A stretch of DNA of 57,642 nucleotides from an uncultured Verrucomicrobiota bacterium. GTDB lineage: Bacteria; Verrucomicrobiota; Verrucomicrobiia; Verrucomicrobiales; DEV007. The stretch lies in assembly GCA_902589825.1 (NCBI GenBank), contig CACIUL010000015.1:1-57642 (forward strand), given 5' to 3'. The first letter of the stretch is position 1; each line of letters opens with the position of its first letter. Position numbers and translations under genes: made by a program. The notes beneath the pieces were generated by a model, which saw only the letters and a program-made list of their open reading frames with translations, was not told the origin of the DNA and ran no database searches. Positions 16,553-25,681 of the stretch are shown here, piece after piece.

Positions 16553-17569
16553 ATGAATCAGCCCACCTTGATAAAGGGAGTTTTGGTCGGGGTTCCGGCA
16601 GGAATGATTGTGATTGGCATCATTTCACTGTTTTTTTTCGACGGGGTTCCCGAAGCCGGTGATGACCAGGGAAACCGGGCCGAGGATTTCCTGCGTGCCC
16701 CCGTCAATGAGGAAGACCTGCGTCGCTGGGTTGAGCGACTCTCCATGGATATTGGTCCACGGCCAGGCAGCGATGTGACCAAGTCCCGGATTTGTGCCAA
16801 GTGGATTGAATCCGAGCTGAGTGAGGAAAACATGGGCTACCGTCCCGAGGTCAGGTTTTTTGAGGTGGACGGCATCGAGTATCGCAATGTTGAGGCGCAG
16901 CTGCCGGGGACAACGAGGGCGGCAGAGGTTGTGGTTGTTGGAGCCCATTATGACTCGGTGGCTGGCTCCCCGGGGGCAAATGACAATGCCACCGGCGTGG
17001 CTGCAATGCTGGCTCTGGCCCAGGCCTTCACGGGGCTTGAGAATGCCCGGACATTGCGCTTTGTCGCCTTTGCCAATGAGGAACCGCCCTATTTCCAAAC
17101 GGAATCGATGGGAAGCCTGGTATATGCGCGTGCCTGCAGGGAGAAGGGGGAGAAAATAGTCGGCATGATCAGCCTGGAATCCCTCGGGTATTATTCGGAT
17201 GAAAAAAACAGCCAGCGGTTCCCGCCCGGGTTGCGAAAGTTTTATCCGGATACGGGGAACTTTGTCGGCATTGTCGGAGATGAGAGCTCCAAGCCCCTTG
17301 TGGAGGAGTTTTACGGGAACTTCCGCAGCATATCAGATTTCCCGGTCCAGAAGGCGGCTCTGCCGGATGAACTTCCGGGCATCGGCTGGTCAGACCACTG
17401 GTCATTCTGGCAGAATGGGTACCAGGCACTCATGGTTACCGACACCGCCACTTACCGTTACCCTCATTATCACAAGCTTTCCGATACCCCGGACAAGATT
17501 GACTTTACCCGTTATACCCGCGTGGTGAAGGCCCTGTCCGGTGCCCTGAAGAAACTGGTGAACCCCTGA
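16553..17569 (+). CDS. Membrane-anchored M28 family metallopeptidase
   Basis: 338 aa. One N-terminal transmembrane anchor (about 8-29) places the rest in the periplasm. M28 zinc ligands are readable: His132 in GAHYDS, Asp144 in GANDNATG, the Glu176-Glu177 pair in NEEPPYF, and a late His in HYHKLSDT. The family removes N-terminal amino acids; some relatives are glutaminyl cyclases, but those have different surroundings. It lies 24 bp after lpxB with AAAGG before the ATG, so it may ride on the lipid A operon without being part of that pathway. Confidence 0.88.
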   Translation: MNQPTLIKGVLVGVPAGMIVIGIISLFFFDGVPEAGDDQGNRAEDFLRAPVNEEDLRRWVERLSMDIGPRPGSDVTKSRICAKWIESELSEENMGYRPEVRFFEVDGIEYRNVEAQLPGTTRAAEVVVVGAHYDSVAGSPGANDNATGVAAMLALAQAFTGLENARTLRFVAFANEEPPYFQTESMGSLVYARACREKGEKIVGMISLESLGYYSDEKNSQRFPPGLRKFYPDTGNFVGIVGDESSKPLVEEFYGNFRSISDFPVQKAALPDELPGIGWSDHWSFWQNGYQALMVTDTATYRYPHYHKLSDTPDKIDFTRYTRVVKALSGALKKLVNP

Positions 17570-17581
17570 GAAGGCTTCTGG

Positions 17582-18484
17582 TTAGCTGTCTCCGCGGACA
17601 ATAACCTTGAACCGGCCGGGCTCGGTGTTTTCCCCCGAGTGGTAGATGCGCTTTAATGGCTGGTCAGGTTGCGAGCTTTGCCGGTAGATGCTGAACTCGA
17701 AGTGTTGCTTTCTTGGCTTTTGGCCCGGCTCAAGCTGCTGCACGGGTAACGGCTTTGCCTCGACAAAGACCTGGTTAATGCCGGCCTTGAGTCCGCCGAT
17801 AATCAACGCCTTGTGAACATTGTCTATGACTGTGTGCTGTGAGCGGTCAGCAATATTTGCATGTGTTTGGTAGCCGATGGAAACAATCTCGATATACCCG
17901 ACAATTTCCGGCCTCGGGCAAAGCCTGGGCAGTGGAGGGACCCTTCCGGGCGGGGCAAACTGCGCGGTATCCAGGAATGTGTAGTCACCCTTTTGCGCCG
18001 CTGCCGCTATTTCCCCGGCTCCATTCAGGCTCATGAAGCGCGAGGTGCTGAATTTCCATCCACCCTTTTCCTTTATAAACATCAGGAAGAGCAGGCCGTC
18101 AGGAACTTCGGTGTCTTCCTCAACCCCGAAATCAGGCCTGCCGAAATAGACAAGCTGGGCAGTCACGCCCTTGACCATTGTCCTGGCAAGCTGCATGTCG
18201 CTGACATCGGGTGGGCTGACCGGGCTTTCAAAAAGAGCCCCGGGCCAGTTTTTTTTCTGCGAGACAATCATGTTGCGGATACCGATCTGACGATACCTGG
18301 CCGTTGTCTGCTCCCAGAGGGTGCGGTCCTTTTCCTTCATTGCCTGAGACCATTTCCCGAAGACTTGCTTCAGTTCATGGGCCAGTTTCTCATTACTTTC
18401 AGGTCCTGCTGCATGCACCGGGGAGATGCTGCAGGAAAGAATCAGTGCGGTGAGTGCCGGCAGGAGAATTGATGAATGCCTCAT
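17582..18484 (-). CDS. Secreted protein of unknown function at the opp operon end
   Basis: 300 aa with a clear signal peptide (MRHSSILLPALTALILSC through VHAAG). Mature residues up to about 160 look like an NTF2/SnoaL-type fold (a long helix with KWSQAMKEKDRTLWEQ, then strands with GGWKFSTSRF), though this is only an impression. The second half, with GYIEIVSIGYQTHANI and GGLKAGINQVFVEAKPLP, suggests a C2-like or beta-sandwich domain. It begins two bases after the oppF-like stop, so it is the last gene of the transporter operon. Function unknown. Confidence 0.7.
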   Translation of the reverse strand: MRHSSILLPALTALILSCSISPVHAAGPESNEKLAHELKQVFGKWSQAMKEKDRTLWEQTTARYRQIGIRNMIVSQKKNWPGALFESPVSPPDVSDMQLARTMVKGVTAQLVYFGRPDFGVEEDTEVPDGLLFLMFIKEKGGWKFSTSRFMSLNGAGEIAAAAQKGDYTFLDTAQFAPPGRVPPLPRLCPRPEIVGYIEIVSIGYQTHANIADRSQHTVIDNVHKALIIGGLKAGINQVFVEAKPLPVQQLEPGQKPRKQHFEFSIYRQSSQPDQPLKRIYHSGENTEPGRFKVIVRGDS

Positions 18485-18486
18485 GG

Positions 18487-19266
18487 TCAGGCCCTGTCGC
18501 GGATTCTGGGGATGGCGGCAAGCAGTTCCTTGGTGTAATCGTGGCTGGGATTTTCCATGAGTTGTTCACTTTCTCCGAGCTCAACAATTTTCCCGAAATG
18601 CATCACGGCGATACGGTCAGCAATGTAACGCACGACACTGAGGTCATGTGAGATAAAGATCATGGTCAGGTTCAGGTCGGCGACCAGTCCCTTGAGGAGG
18701 TTGAGGATCTGTGACTGGATGGAGACATCGAGTGCTGATACCGGTTCATCAGCAATGACAAGCTTGGGTTGCGGGGCCAGTGCCCGGGCAATGGCGATGC
18801 GTTGCCGCTGCCCGCCGGAGAACTCATGCGGGTAATTGCGTATGTAGCGCCAGTCGAGGCCGACACGTTCCATCAACTCTGCAATGGCCTGGTTGAGTTC
18901 CGTGCCTTTGAGTTCCGGTTGTCGGGTGCGCAATGCCTCGGCAAGCGTTGAGAATACAGTCATGCGCGGGTTCAGCGAGGCGTAGGGATCCTGGAAGATC
19001 ATCTGGAAGTCCAGCCGGCGGCGGCGCACTTCGGAGGGATTGAATGAGGTCAGTTCCTCGCCGTTGAGGATGACCCTGCCACCGGTCGGGGCAATCAGCT
19101 GCATGACGGTGCGCGACAGCGTGGACTTGCCGCATCCGGATTCACCCACCAGGCCGAGGATCTCGCCCTTCTGGATCTCCAGGCTGACACCGTCAACTGC
19201 CCTGATAGGCTCAGAGTTCTTGACCGGAAAATGGGTCTTTAGGTCGATAAGCTGAAGGTAGGACAT
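18487..19266 (-). CDS. oppF: Oligopeptide ABC transporter ATPase, OppF-type, short
   Basis: 259 aa. Walker A is GESGCGKST, the signature [15 protein letters not shown], Walker B LVIADEP and the switch His in SHDLSVV. It is about 60 residues shorter than usual OppF and ends right after the HDYTKELLAAIP segment, lacking the Cys-containing C-terminal oligopeptide domain that the partner OppD keeps. It follows oppD by 13 bp. With OppB, OppC and OppD it should power peptide import. Confidence 0.93.
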   Translation of the reverse strand: MSYLQLIDLKTHFPVKNSEPIRAVDGVSLEIQKGEILGLVGESGCGKSTLSRTVMQLIAPTGGRVILNGEELTSFNPSEVRRRRLDFQMIFQDPYASLNPRMTVFSTLAEALRTRQPELKGTELNQAIAELMERVGLDWRYIRNYPHEFSGGQRQRIAIARALAPQPKLVIADEPVSALDVSIQSQILNLLKGLVADLNLTMIFISHDLSVVRYIADRIAVMHFGKIVELGESEQLMENPSHDYTKELLAAIPRIRDRA

Positions 19267-19279
19267 GCTCTTTAAGGTA

Positions 19280-20254
19280 TTAGGCGAGGCAGCCGGGGCA
19301 GTCCTGCACCCAGTGATCAGCTCCTGTATCTTTGAGTTTCGGACGTTGATCCGTTAAGCATTTGTTGCGCTCACCCAGTTCGTTGCGCGGGCGGAATGCG
19401 CAACCGTTAATGGGTTGTGAGACATCCGGAGGCAAACCGGGTATTGTGTAGAGTTCATCACCCTTGGCGTGCATGGCCGGGATTGATTTCAGCAACGCAC
19501 GAGTGTAGGCGTGGCGCGGGTTTTTGAAGAGCTGCCCGGTTTCGGCACGTTCCACGATGTTTCCGGCATACATGACGTTGATTTCATCACACACCTCGGA
19601 AATCACCGCCAGGTCGTGGGTGATGAAGACTACCGCGGTGCCAAGCTCCCGCTGGCGCTCCTTGATGAGGTCGAGGATCTGCTTCTGCACGGTGACATCC
19701 AGTGCCGTGGTGGGTTCATCGGCAATGAGGATCTCAGGTTTTGTGATCAGGGCCATGGCAATCATCACCCTCTGGCGCATGCCTCCCGAGAATTCGTGCG
19801 GATACATCTGGATGCGAGTTTCAGGTTCGGGAATACCGACTTCATCAAGTGCCCTGATGGCCTCCTTGAGTGCCCGGTTCTTACTCATTCCCATGTGCAG
19901 GTGCAGGGGTTCAGTAATCTGCGTTGCGATACGCAGGTAGGGATTGAGTGAGGTCATCGGGTCCTGGAAAATCATGCTGATCCGCTTGCCGCGGATCTGG
20001 CGTAGTTTCTTTTCCCCGCAGTTGAGCAGGTTGATGGAATCAAATATGGCACTACCCCCTTCGATTTTTCCCGGGGGCATGGGAATCAGGCCAAGCATGG
20101 AGTAACAGGTTACCGATTTACCGGAACCGGATTCTCCGACGATTCCAACCGTCTGCCCCTTTTCCAGGGAAAAGGAGACGCCGTCAACCGCCCGCACAAT
20201 GCCATTACGCGTGTGGAAGTGGGTCTTCAGGTCAGTGACTTCGAGCAGAGGCAT
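19280..20254 (-). CDS. oppD: Oligopeptide ABC transporter ATPase, OppD-type
   Basis: 324 aa. Walker A is GESGSGKSV, the signature [15 protein letters not shown], Walker [13 protein letters not shown] and the switch THDLAVI. The C-terminal oligopeptide/dipeptide domain holds the Cys motif (CAFRPRN ... CLTDQRP ... CPGCLA), as in iron-sulfur-containing Opp/Dpp ATPases. It starts 24 bp after oppC in an A-B-C-D-F gene order. Confidence 0.94.
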   Translation of the reverse strand: MPLLEVTDLKTHFHTRNGIVRAVDGVSFSLEKGQTVGIVGESGSGKSVTCYSMLGLIPMPPGKIEGGSAIFDSINLLNCGEKKLRQIRGKRISMIFQDPMTSLNPYLRIATQITEPLHLHMGMSKNRALKEAIRALDEVGIPEPETRIQMYPHEFSGGMRQRVMIAMALITKPEILIADEPTTALDVTVQKQILDLIKERQRELGTAVVFITHDLAVISEVCDEINVMYAGNIVERAETGQLFKNPRHAYTRALLKSIPAMHAKGDELYTIPGLPPDVSQPINGCAFRPRNELGERNKCLTDQRPKLKDTGADHWVQDCPGCLA

Positions 20255-20278
20255 GGCAATCGGGTGGGGAGGTTTTTC

Positions 20279-21265
20279 CTAGTCCTTGGAGGCCCGCACA
20301 TCAAGCGCGTCACGCAGGCCGTCGCCCAGGAAGTTCAGTGCGAAAAGGGTCAGCGAGAAGAGGATGCCGGGAAGGATCAGCAGTTGCGGGTTTGTTTCCA
20401 GGTAATTGGCTCCCTCCTTGATGAGGATTCCCCAGGAACTGTTGGGTGATTCCACGCCGAGTCCAAGGTAGGAAAGCGTTGCCTCATACATGATGAAACC
20501 GGGTACGGTGAGAGTGGCATACACCACGGTCGGGCCGAGGGTGTTGGGAATGATGTGCCGGAAGAGCACGCGCAGTCTGGACAGGCCGAGGGAGGTGGCG
20601 GCCTCGACAAATTCCCTTTCCTTGAGGCTTAAGACCTGGGCGCGCACAATCCGGGCAAGCGTCAGCCAGCCGAAAAGGCCCAGGGCGAAGAAAAGCGGCA
20701 GGACATTGGTCGCCCTGTTGGTAAACTCCTTGTTCCATCCCCAGTTTTCGACAATCCATTTCGAGGTGGTCGTCGACCACTCCGAGAGCACGGCCTGCAG
20801 GACGATAACCACCATCAGGAAGGGGATGGATAGCAGTGTATCCACGGTGCGCATCATGATGGCATCGATGCGACCGCCATAGAATCCGGAGATGGCACCA
20901 TAGGTGACACCAATGGTCACGGCGACAAAGGTTGCGACGAGACCGACAAGGATGGACACCTGTCCGCCATAGAGGATGCGTGAGAACAGGTCCCGCCCCA
21001 TGGCATCGGTTCCCAGCCAGTGTTCGCCGGAAGGTGCAGCAAACTTATTGGCGAGATTCTGCTGGATGGGATCCTTGCAGAACCATGCGAATCCGAAGCA
21101 GAGCAGGCAGGTGATGATGAAGACAATCAGGCTGACAATGGCGACCTTGTTCTTGCCCATGCGCAACCAGGCATCGCGCCACAGTGAGGAACCGCGCTCC
21201 GCCTGCAACAACGAGTAGTCGTGTTGCCCTTCAGCGCTTTTGGTGTCCTGGGTGCTTGAATTCAT
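20279..21265 (-). CDS. oppC: Oligopeptide ABC transporter permease, OppC-type
   Basis: 328 aa. A cytoplasmic N-terminus leads to the first membrane helix (about 42-64), then a periplasmic loop with HWLGTDAMGRDLFSRILYGG, the canonical OppC signature, and five more helices. The coupling (EAA) loop reads EFVEAATSLGLSRLRVLFRHIIPN. It starts four bases after the oppB stop. Confidence 0.94.
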   Translation of the reverse strand: MNSSTQDTKSAEGQHDYSLLQAERGSSLWRDAWLRMGKNKVAIVSLIVFIITCLLCFGFAWFCKDPIQQNLANKFAAPSGEHWLGTDAMGRDLFSRILYGGQVSILVGLVATFVAVTIGVTYGAISGFYGGRIDAIMMRTVDTLLSIPFLMVVIVLQAVLSEWSTTTSKWIVENWGWNKEFTNRATNVLPLFFALGLFGWLTLARIVRAQVLSLKEREFVEAATSLGLSRLRVLFRHIIPNTLGPTVVYATLTVPGFIMYEATLSYLGLGVESPNSSWGILIKEGANYLETNPQLLILPGILFSLTLFALNFLGDGLRDALDVRASKD

Positions 21266-21269
21266 TCTT

Positions 21270-22202
21270 TTATTTTGGGGAGCTGCCGGTAATACGCACC
21301 CGCGGATCCAGGATTCCGGTGAGGATATCGGCGGCCAGGTTCATGATCACTATCAGGAAACCGAAGAAGAGGGCCACACCCAGGAGCAGGAACTCATCCC
21401 GAGATATGACGGCATTGACAAAATGCTGCCCCATACCCGGCACCTGGAAGATCGTCTCGACGATGAATGATCCGCTGATTAGTGCTGCAAAGGCCGGGCC
21501 GATAAAGGCGACGGAGGGAAGGATTCCTCCCCGCAGGGCATGGCGCGTGATGACCTTGCTGGCGGGAATTCCCTTGGCGTGTGCGGTGCGGATAAAATCC
21601 TGGGAGAGGATCTCGAGCATTCCGCCCCGGGTAAGGCGGGCCAGGTAGGCTGCCGTTGAAAGTCCCAGGGTAATGGCTGGCAGCAGGATGTCCTGCGGGT
21701 CGCCCCAGCCGGCAACCTTGATGCCCGGGAGATTGGCGGCAATGAAAATCTGCAACAGCGGGCCAATGGTGAACGCCGGCACACAGATGCCGATCATGGC
21801 AATGGCCATGGTGCCCCAGTCCACCCAGCTGTTCCTGCGTACTGCGGAGATGACTCCGATAGGAACCCCTATACAGATGGCGATGCCAAGGGCACTCAGG
21901 CCGAGGATCACTGACACCTTGAAGGACTGGGAGATGATGTCCTTAACCGGTCGGCCCTTGCTGGTGGAGACTGCCAATGAGCCCTCGGTAATGATGTTTT
22001 TCGGGTAGATTAAATACTGGTGAAGAAGCGGTTTATCCAGGCCGTAAAGGGCCCGCTGGTAGGCCTTGGATTCCTCGGAGAGGTTTTTCTCCGTGGTGAA
22101 GGGTTCACCCGGCATGGCCTTGGCCAGGAAGAACGTGATCGTATAGAGGGCGAAAAGGACAAACAGGCCCTGCAGGAGTCGGCTGGCAATAAAACGGAGC
22201 AT
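21270..22202 (-). CDS. oppB: Oligopeptide ABC transporter permease, OppB-type
   Basis: 310 aa. The first helix runs about 9-28, followed by the canonical periplasmic loop (KPLLHQYLIYPKNI, then GSLAVSTSKGRPV), five further helices and the EAA loop DFIRTAHAKGIPASKVITRHALRG. Length is standard for OppB, in contrast to the enlarged OppB/YejB-type permease of the neighbouring divergent operon. Its start codon overlaps the oppA stop by one base. Confidence 0.94.
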   Translation of the reverse strand: MLRFIASRLLQGLFVLFALYTITFFLAKAMPGEPFTTEKNLSEESKAYQRALYGLDKPLLHQYLIYPKNIITEGSLAVSTSKGRPVKDIISQSFKVSVILGLSALGIAICIGVPIGVISAVRRNSWVDWGTMAIAMIGICVPAFTIGPLLQIFIAANLPGIKVAGWGDPQDILLPAITLGLSTAAYLARLTRGGMLEILSQDFIRTAHAKGIPASKVITRHALRGGILPSVAFIGPAFAALISGSFIVETIFQVPGMGQHFVNAVISRDEFLLLGVALFFGFLIVIMNLAADILTGILDPRVRITGSSPK

Positions 22203-24100
22203 CAGCGAGCGGGGTTCTGTGGGAGATCCGGGTTTCGTTCAAGCCGGAGGAACTTGTAGGGATGGTTGTCCAGGATCAGCGGATCCCAGCCCTTGACGTC
22301 GGGGTGGATGAGGTAGTTGCGTGTATACCAGTAGAGGGGAAGGATGGGTGTCTCGGAGAGAAATATTGCCTCGGCTTCCTCCAACACCCGGTAGCGTGCC
22401 TGCGGGTCGCCGGTGTTGCCGGCCTTTTTCAGCAGGGCCTCAAACTCCTCATTATGCCAGCCGGTGCGGTTGTTGCCGCCGTCTTTCATCCACATGTCGA
22501 GGAATGTCAGCGGGTCCATGTAGTCACCGATCCAGCCCCCCGCCGCCAGGCCGTAATCCTTCTCGAACATGGTGGTGATGTAGGAGGTCCATTCCATTTG
22601 CCTGATCCTGATGCTCACCCCGAGGTTATCCTTCCACATGGCCTGCAATGCCTCGGCATTGGCCTTGGAGGTTTCCTTGTCGGTGGTGAGGAATTCAATT
22701 TCCGGGATTCCCTTGCCACCGGGATAGCCGGCCTCGGCGAGCAACTTGCGGGCTCCCTCCGGGTCGAATCCGATTGTCTTGGCGGGCCGGTAATCGCCAA
22801 AGGGCGGCACCAGTCCACCTGCCGGTTTCTGGCCTCCCTTGAGCACATTGGTGATCATGGACTGCTGGTCGATGGCCTTGGAGAAGGCCATGCGCACACG
22901 CGGGTCGGTGAAGGGCTCGCGGGTGACATTGGCGCGGATAAAGTAGGTGCCAAGGTAGAGCTCGTTGCGGACCTGATCCGGATAGCGTTCACGGGCATAC
23001 TCAATCAACTCAGGAGCCAGTGTGTAGGTGATGTGCATCTGCCCGTCAAAATACATTCGATCCTCGGTGTAGAGGTTTGAGATTGGCAGGTAGCGGATGC
23101 CGTTGATACCAACATTGGAACTGTCCCAGTAGAGAGGATTGCGCTCAACCTGGATATGATCATTGAATTTCCAGGAGGTCAGGATAAAGGCACCGTTACT
23201 GATGATGTTCTCGGGCTTGGTCCAGTCGGTAAAGCGGTCCCCGATCCTGCCGTGCTCAAGGATACTGTGCTTGGGCACCGGAAACCAGGTGTAGTGCTTG
23301 GTGATTTCCGGAAGAAAGGCGATAGGGGAATTGAGTTTCACCCTCAAGGTGTGGGGATCAGGTGCCGTGGCGCCGAAATCAATCAACTCCCAGAGGTCTT
23401 TTCCGCTTTTTGCAAATTCCAGGTTCTTTTCCAGCAGGATCTCACGCACTTCCGGGCTCACTTCCTCAGGCCATTGGAAAAGCAACGGGAAGAATTGCAG
23501 TTCCCTGAGTTGTTCCGCCTTGAGGTGGTCGAGCCCTTTCTTGTTGAAGTCGGTTTCCCCCTTTTCATTCGGGCCGAAGTCGACTTTTTTCAGCGTGTCC
23601 CATTCCACGGGGAATGATTCATCATTACGGCAGGTGAGGTAGGAGCGCTGCGACTTGTGGTAGGGCTCCGCGTCCCTGATGTAGTAGAGCATGAAGGAGT
23701 AGTCCGAGGCCAGTGACGGGCTGAGGATGCGCCGGAAGGAAAACAGGAAATCCTCTGCAGTCAGCGGTGTGCCGTCTGACCATGTGGCATCCTTGCGCAA
23801 TTCAAACACCCACTCATCGGGTTTTTTTGGGTCAGTAGGATACCACTTTTCTGCCATTCCCGGCAGTGCCACGCCGTCCTTTGAGGGGTGGGCGACCACC
23901 AGTCCCTCGAAAAGCGCACTGATGATGTTGCTCTCCAGCACCCCGCTAACAATGTGCGGATCCAGACCCTTTGGCTCCGAGGTGTTGCCCATGATCAGGA
24001 TGCCATCCCGGGTGGCACGGTCAACCGCGGTCTCGCCCTCCTTGCACGCACCTGTGAAAAGGGCGGCTGCCAGCAGGCAAAGGATCTTGATGATGCGCAT
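22202..24100 (-). CDS. oppA: Oligopeptide-binding lipoprotein, OppA-type
   Basis: 632 aa, SBP family 5. The lipoprotein signal ends TGAC (Cys19), so the protein is anchored in a membrane and faces the periplasm. Family signatures are EPKGLDPHIVSGVLESNI after the signal, WVFELRKDATWSDGTPLTAEDFLFSFRRILSP, and DPRVRMAFSKAIDQQ. It is longer than E. coli OppA (about 540 aa); the extra length includes a charged stretch around residues 155-230. It is the first gene of the oppABCDF operon, with 135 bp between it and the divergent Yej-type operon. Confidence 0.93.
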   Translation of the reverse strand: MRIIKILCLLAAALFTGACKEGETAVDRATRDGILIMGNTSEPKGLDPHIVSGVLESNIISALFEGLVVAHPSKDGVALPGMAEKWYPTDPKKPDEWVFELRKDATWSDGTPLTAEDFLFSFRRILSPSLASDYSFMLYYIRDAEPYHKSQRSYLTCRNDESFPVEWDTLKKVDFGPNEKGETDFNKKGLDHLKAEQLRELQFFPLLFQWPEEVSPEVREILLEKNLEFAKSGKDLWELIDFGATAPDPHTLRVKLNSPIAFLPEITKHYTWFPVPKHSILEHGRIGDRFTDWTKPENIISNGAFILTSWKFNDHIQVERNPLYWDSSNVGINGIRYLPISNLYTEDRMYFDGQMHITYTLAPELIEYARERYPDQVRNELYLGTYFIRANVTREPFTDPRVRMAFSKAIDQQSMITNVLKGGQKPAGGLVPPFGDYRPAKTIGFDPEGARKLLAEAGYPGGKGIPEIEFLTTDKETSKANAEALQAMWKDNLGVSIRIRQMEWTSYITTMFEKDYGLAAGGWIGDYMDPLTFLDMWMKDGGNNRTGWHNEEFEALLKKAGNTGDPQARYRVLEEAEAIFLSETPILPLYWYTRNYLIHPDVKGWDPLILDNHPYKFLRLERNPDLPQNPAR

Positions 24101-24235
24101 TGTCGGGAACTTTGAACCGGGTTTGACGGCAGGTCACGCGGATTTCTTCATTCTGTTAAAAAGATATTCACAGAAAATAAATAGGTTGATCGCCTTGGCG
24201 GCACCACTAGGATGTTTTCCACCTTCTATTAAAGG
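24101..24235. promoter_or_regulatory. Divergent intergenic region of the two peptide transporters
   Basis: These 135 bp separate the starts of oppA (-) and the YejB-type permease gene (+), so they must hold both promoters unless transcription starts inside the genes. The middle is AT-rich (around 24150-24185). No convincing operator palindrome was recognised. A shared regulator of both importers would act here. Confidence 0.5.
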
Positions 24236-25681
24236 ATGCGTGACTATTTCATCAGGCGACTTTTACTTGTTCCGCTGACCCTGCTCGGAATTACCCTGCT
24301 GGTCTTTATGTTGATAAGGCTTGCGCCGGGCGGGCCTGTCCAGCGGGACCTGCAGCAGATGATGGGGGCAGCTGCCGGCGAGCAGGGCGGGGTCTCGGGA
24401 ATGCGGGAGTCGGAAGGGGTGGCGATTACGCCGGAACAACTCTTTGAGATCGAGGAGAGGCACCGGCGTGAAAAAGGGGTTTGGCAATCCTACCTGGAGT
24501 GGCTGGGAGTCTTGCCACGGGACACTCAAAGGGTAGCCCGTAGTTTCAAGGAGGGGGAAGAGAAGGTTTCAGTCCAGGTTCCGGGCACGAACATGAGCGT
24601 GAACCTCATCAAGTATCAGGAGAAGGCGCCAGTGCCATTTTTTTCAGTCCAGATTCCGGGCACGAAAGTGACCGTGAACCCTATAAGCTGGAACGTGAAC
24701 TTTATCACGCATCATGAGGGGAATGTAAAAATAGAGATCCCGGAGGACTTGCCCGATAAAAAGAAGCAAATCCTAGAACAGCGAATTGATGAATATGGGT
24801 GGCAAGCCCGGCTTGTTGGAGTTGCTGAGCTGGAAGAGAGGTGGAAAAGAAATTCCGGAGGGTTGGAACTATCCAAGTCCCAGAAACTTCAGGAGCGTGC
24901 GGTGCTTTACCAGGCAAAACGTGATGGACTGCTTCAGGGAAGTCTTGGCAAGTCCGACAAGTATCAGGATCCGGTGATCGGATTGGTAAAGGACCGGATT
25001 CCCATTTCTCTCTTCTACGGATTGATCTCCATGATCCTGATCTACGGGATTTGCATTCCGCTGGGAATTGTAAAGGCAATCAAGCACCGCACCTGGCTGG
25101 ACAACGTGTCCTCCATTGCTGTTTTTTCCGGATACGCGATACCCGGCTATGTGCTCGGTTCATTCCTTCTGGTTTTCCTCGGAGCCCGCCTGGATTTGTT
25201 TCCTCTCTCGGGATTTGTTTCTGAGGATTTCAGTGAACTCACGCCCTGGGCGAAGATCATCGACCTTTTTCATCATGCCGTCATGCCCCTGGCCTGTTAC
25301 CTGGTCGGCAGCTTTGCCTTCATGACCTTCATGATGAAGAACAACCTGATGGACAACCTGGCAGCGGATTACGTGCGGACTGCAACCGCCAAGGGGGTTT
25401 CTTACTCTTCAGCAGTTTTCAAGCATGCCTTTCGCAATTCCATCATCCCGATTGCCACCACGGTGGGGCAGAATATTACCCTGATCGTGGGCGGGAGTTT
25501 CCTTATTGAGGGAATCTTTGATATCAATGGCTTTGGCCTGTTGCAGTATAATGCCATCCTGGAAAAGGATGAACCCGTTGTGTTGGGAGTGCTTACCATA
25601 TCAGCAACATTGATGCTCCTGGGCAACGTTATTTCCGACCTTTGCGTGGCTCTCGTGGATCCAAGGATTCGTTTCAGATAA
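24236..25681 (+). CDS. Peptide ABC transporter permease, YejB-type with large insertion
   Basis: 481 aa against roughly 310-365 for OppB/YejB. The first helix (about 8-29) is followed by the family's YLEWL block (86-90). An extra stretch of about 140 residues (93-232) follows before the canonical GSLGKSDKYQDPVIGLVKDRIPISL continues. The rest has five helices and the EAA loop DYVRTATAKGVSYSSAVFKHAFRN. The insertion, predicted periplasmic, contains a 25-residue-period internal duplication (VSVQVPG at 111-117 and FSVQIPG at 136-142) and a charged helical half. The ATG follows AAAGG directly. It heads the second peptide transporter operon. Confidence 0.9.
   Translation: MRDYFIRRLLLVPLTLLGITLLVFMLIRLAPGGPVQRDLQQMMGAAAGEQGGVSGMRESEGVAITPEQLFEIEERHRREKGVWQSYLEWLGVLPRDTQRVARSFKEGEEKVSVQVPGTNMSVNLIKYQEKAPVPFFSVQIPGTKVTVNPISWNVNFITHHEGNVKIEIPEDLPDKKKQILEQRIDEYGWQARLVGVAELEERWKRNSGGLELSKSQKLQERAVLYQAKRDGLLQGSLGKSDKYQDPVIGLVKDRIPISLFYGLISMILIYGICIPLGIVKAIKHRTWLDNVSSIAVFSGYAIPGYVLGSFLLVFLGARLDLFPLSGFVSEDFSELTPWAKIIDLFHHAVMPLACYLVGSFAFMTFMMKNNLMDNLAADYVRTATAKGVSYSSAVFKHAFRNSIIPIATTVGQNITLIVGGSFLIEGIFDINGFGLLQYNAILEKDEPVVLGVLTISATLMLLGNVISDLCVALVDPRIRFR
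24566..24685 (+). repeat. Internal duplication inside the YejB-type permease gene
   Basis: Two copies about 45 bp long start at 24566 and 24641, a 75-bp offset that keeps frame. They share TTTCAGTCCAG, TTCCGGGCACGAA and GTGAACC at matching positions. Each encodes a short beta-like unit of the pattern SVQ(V/I)PGT...VN. Confidence 0.8.
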
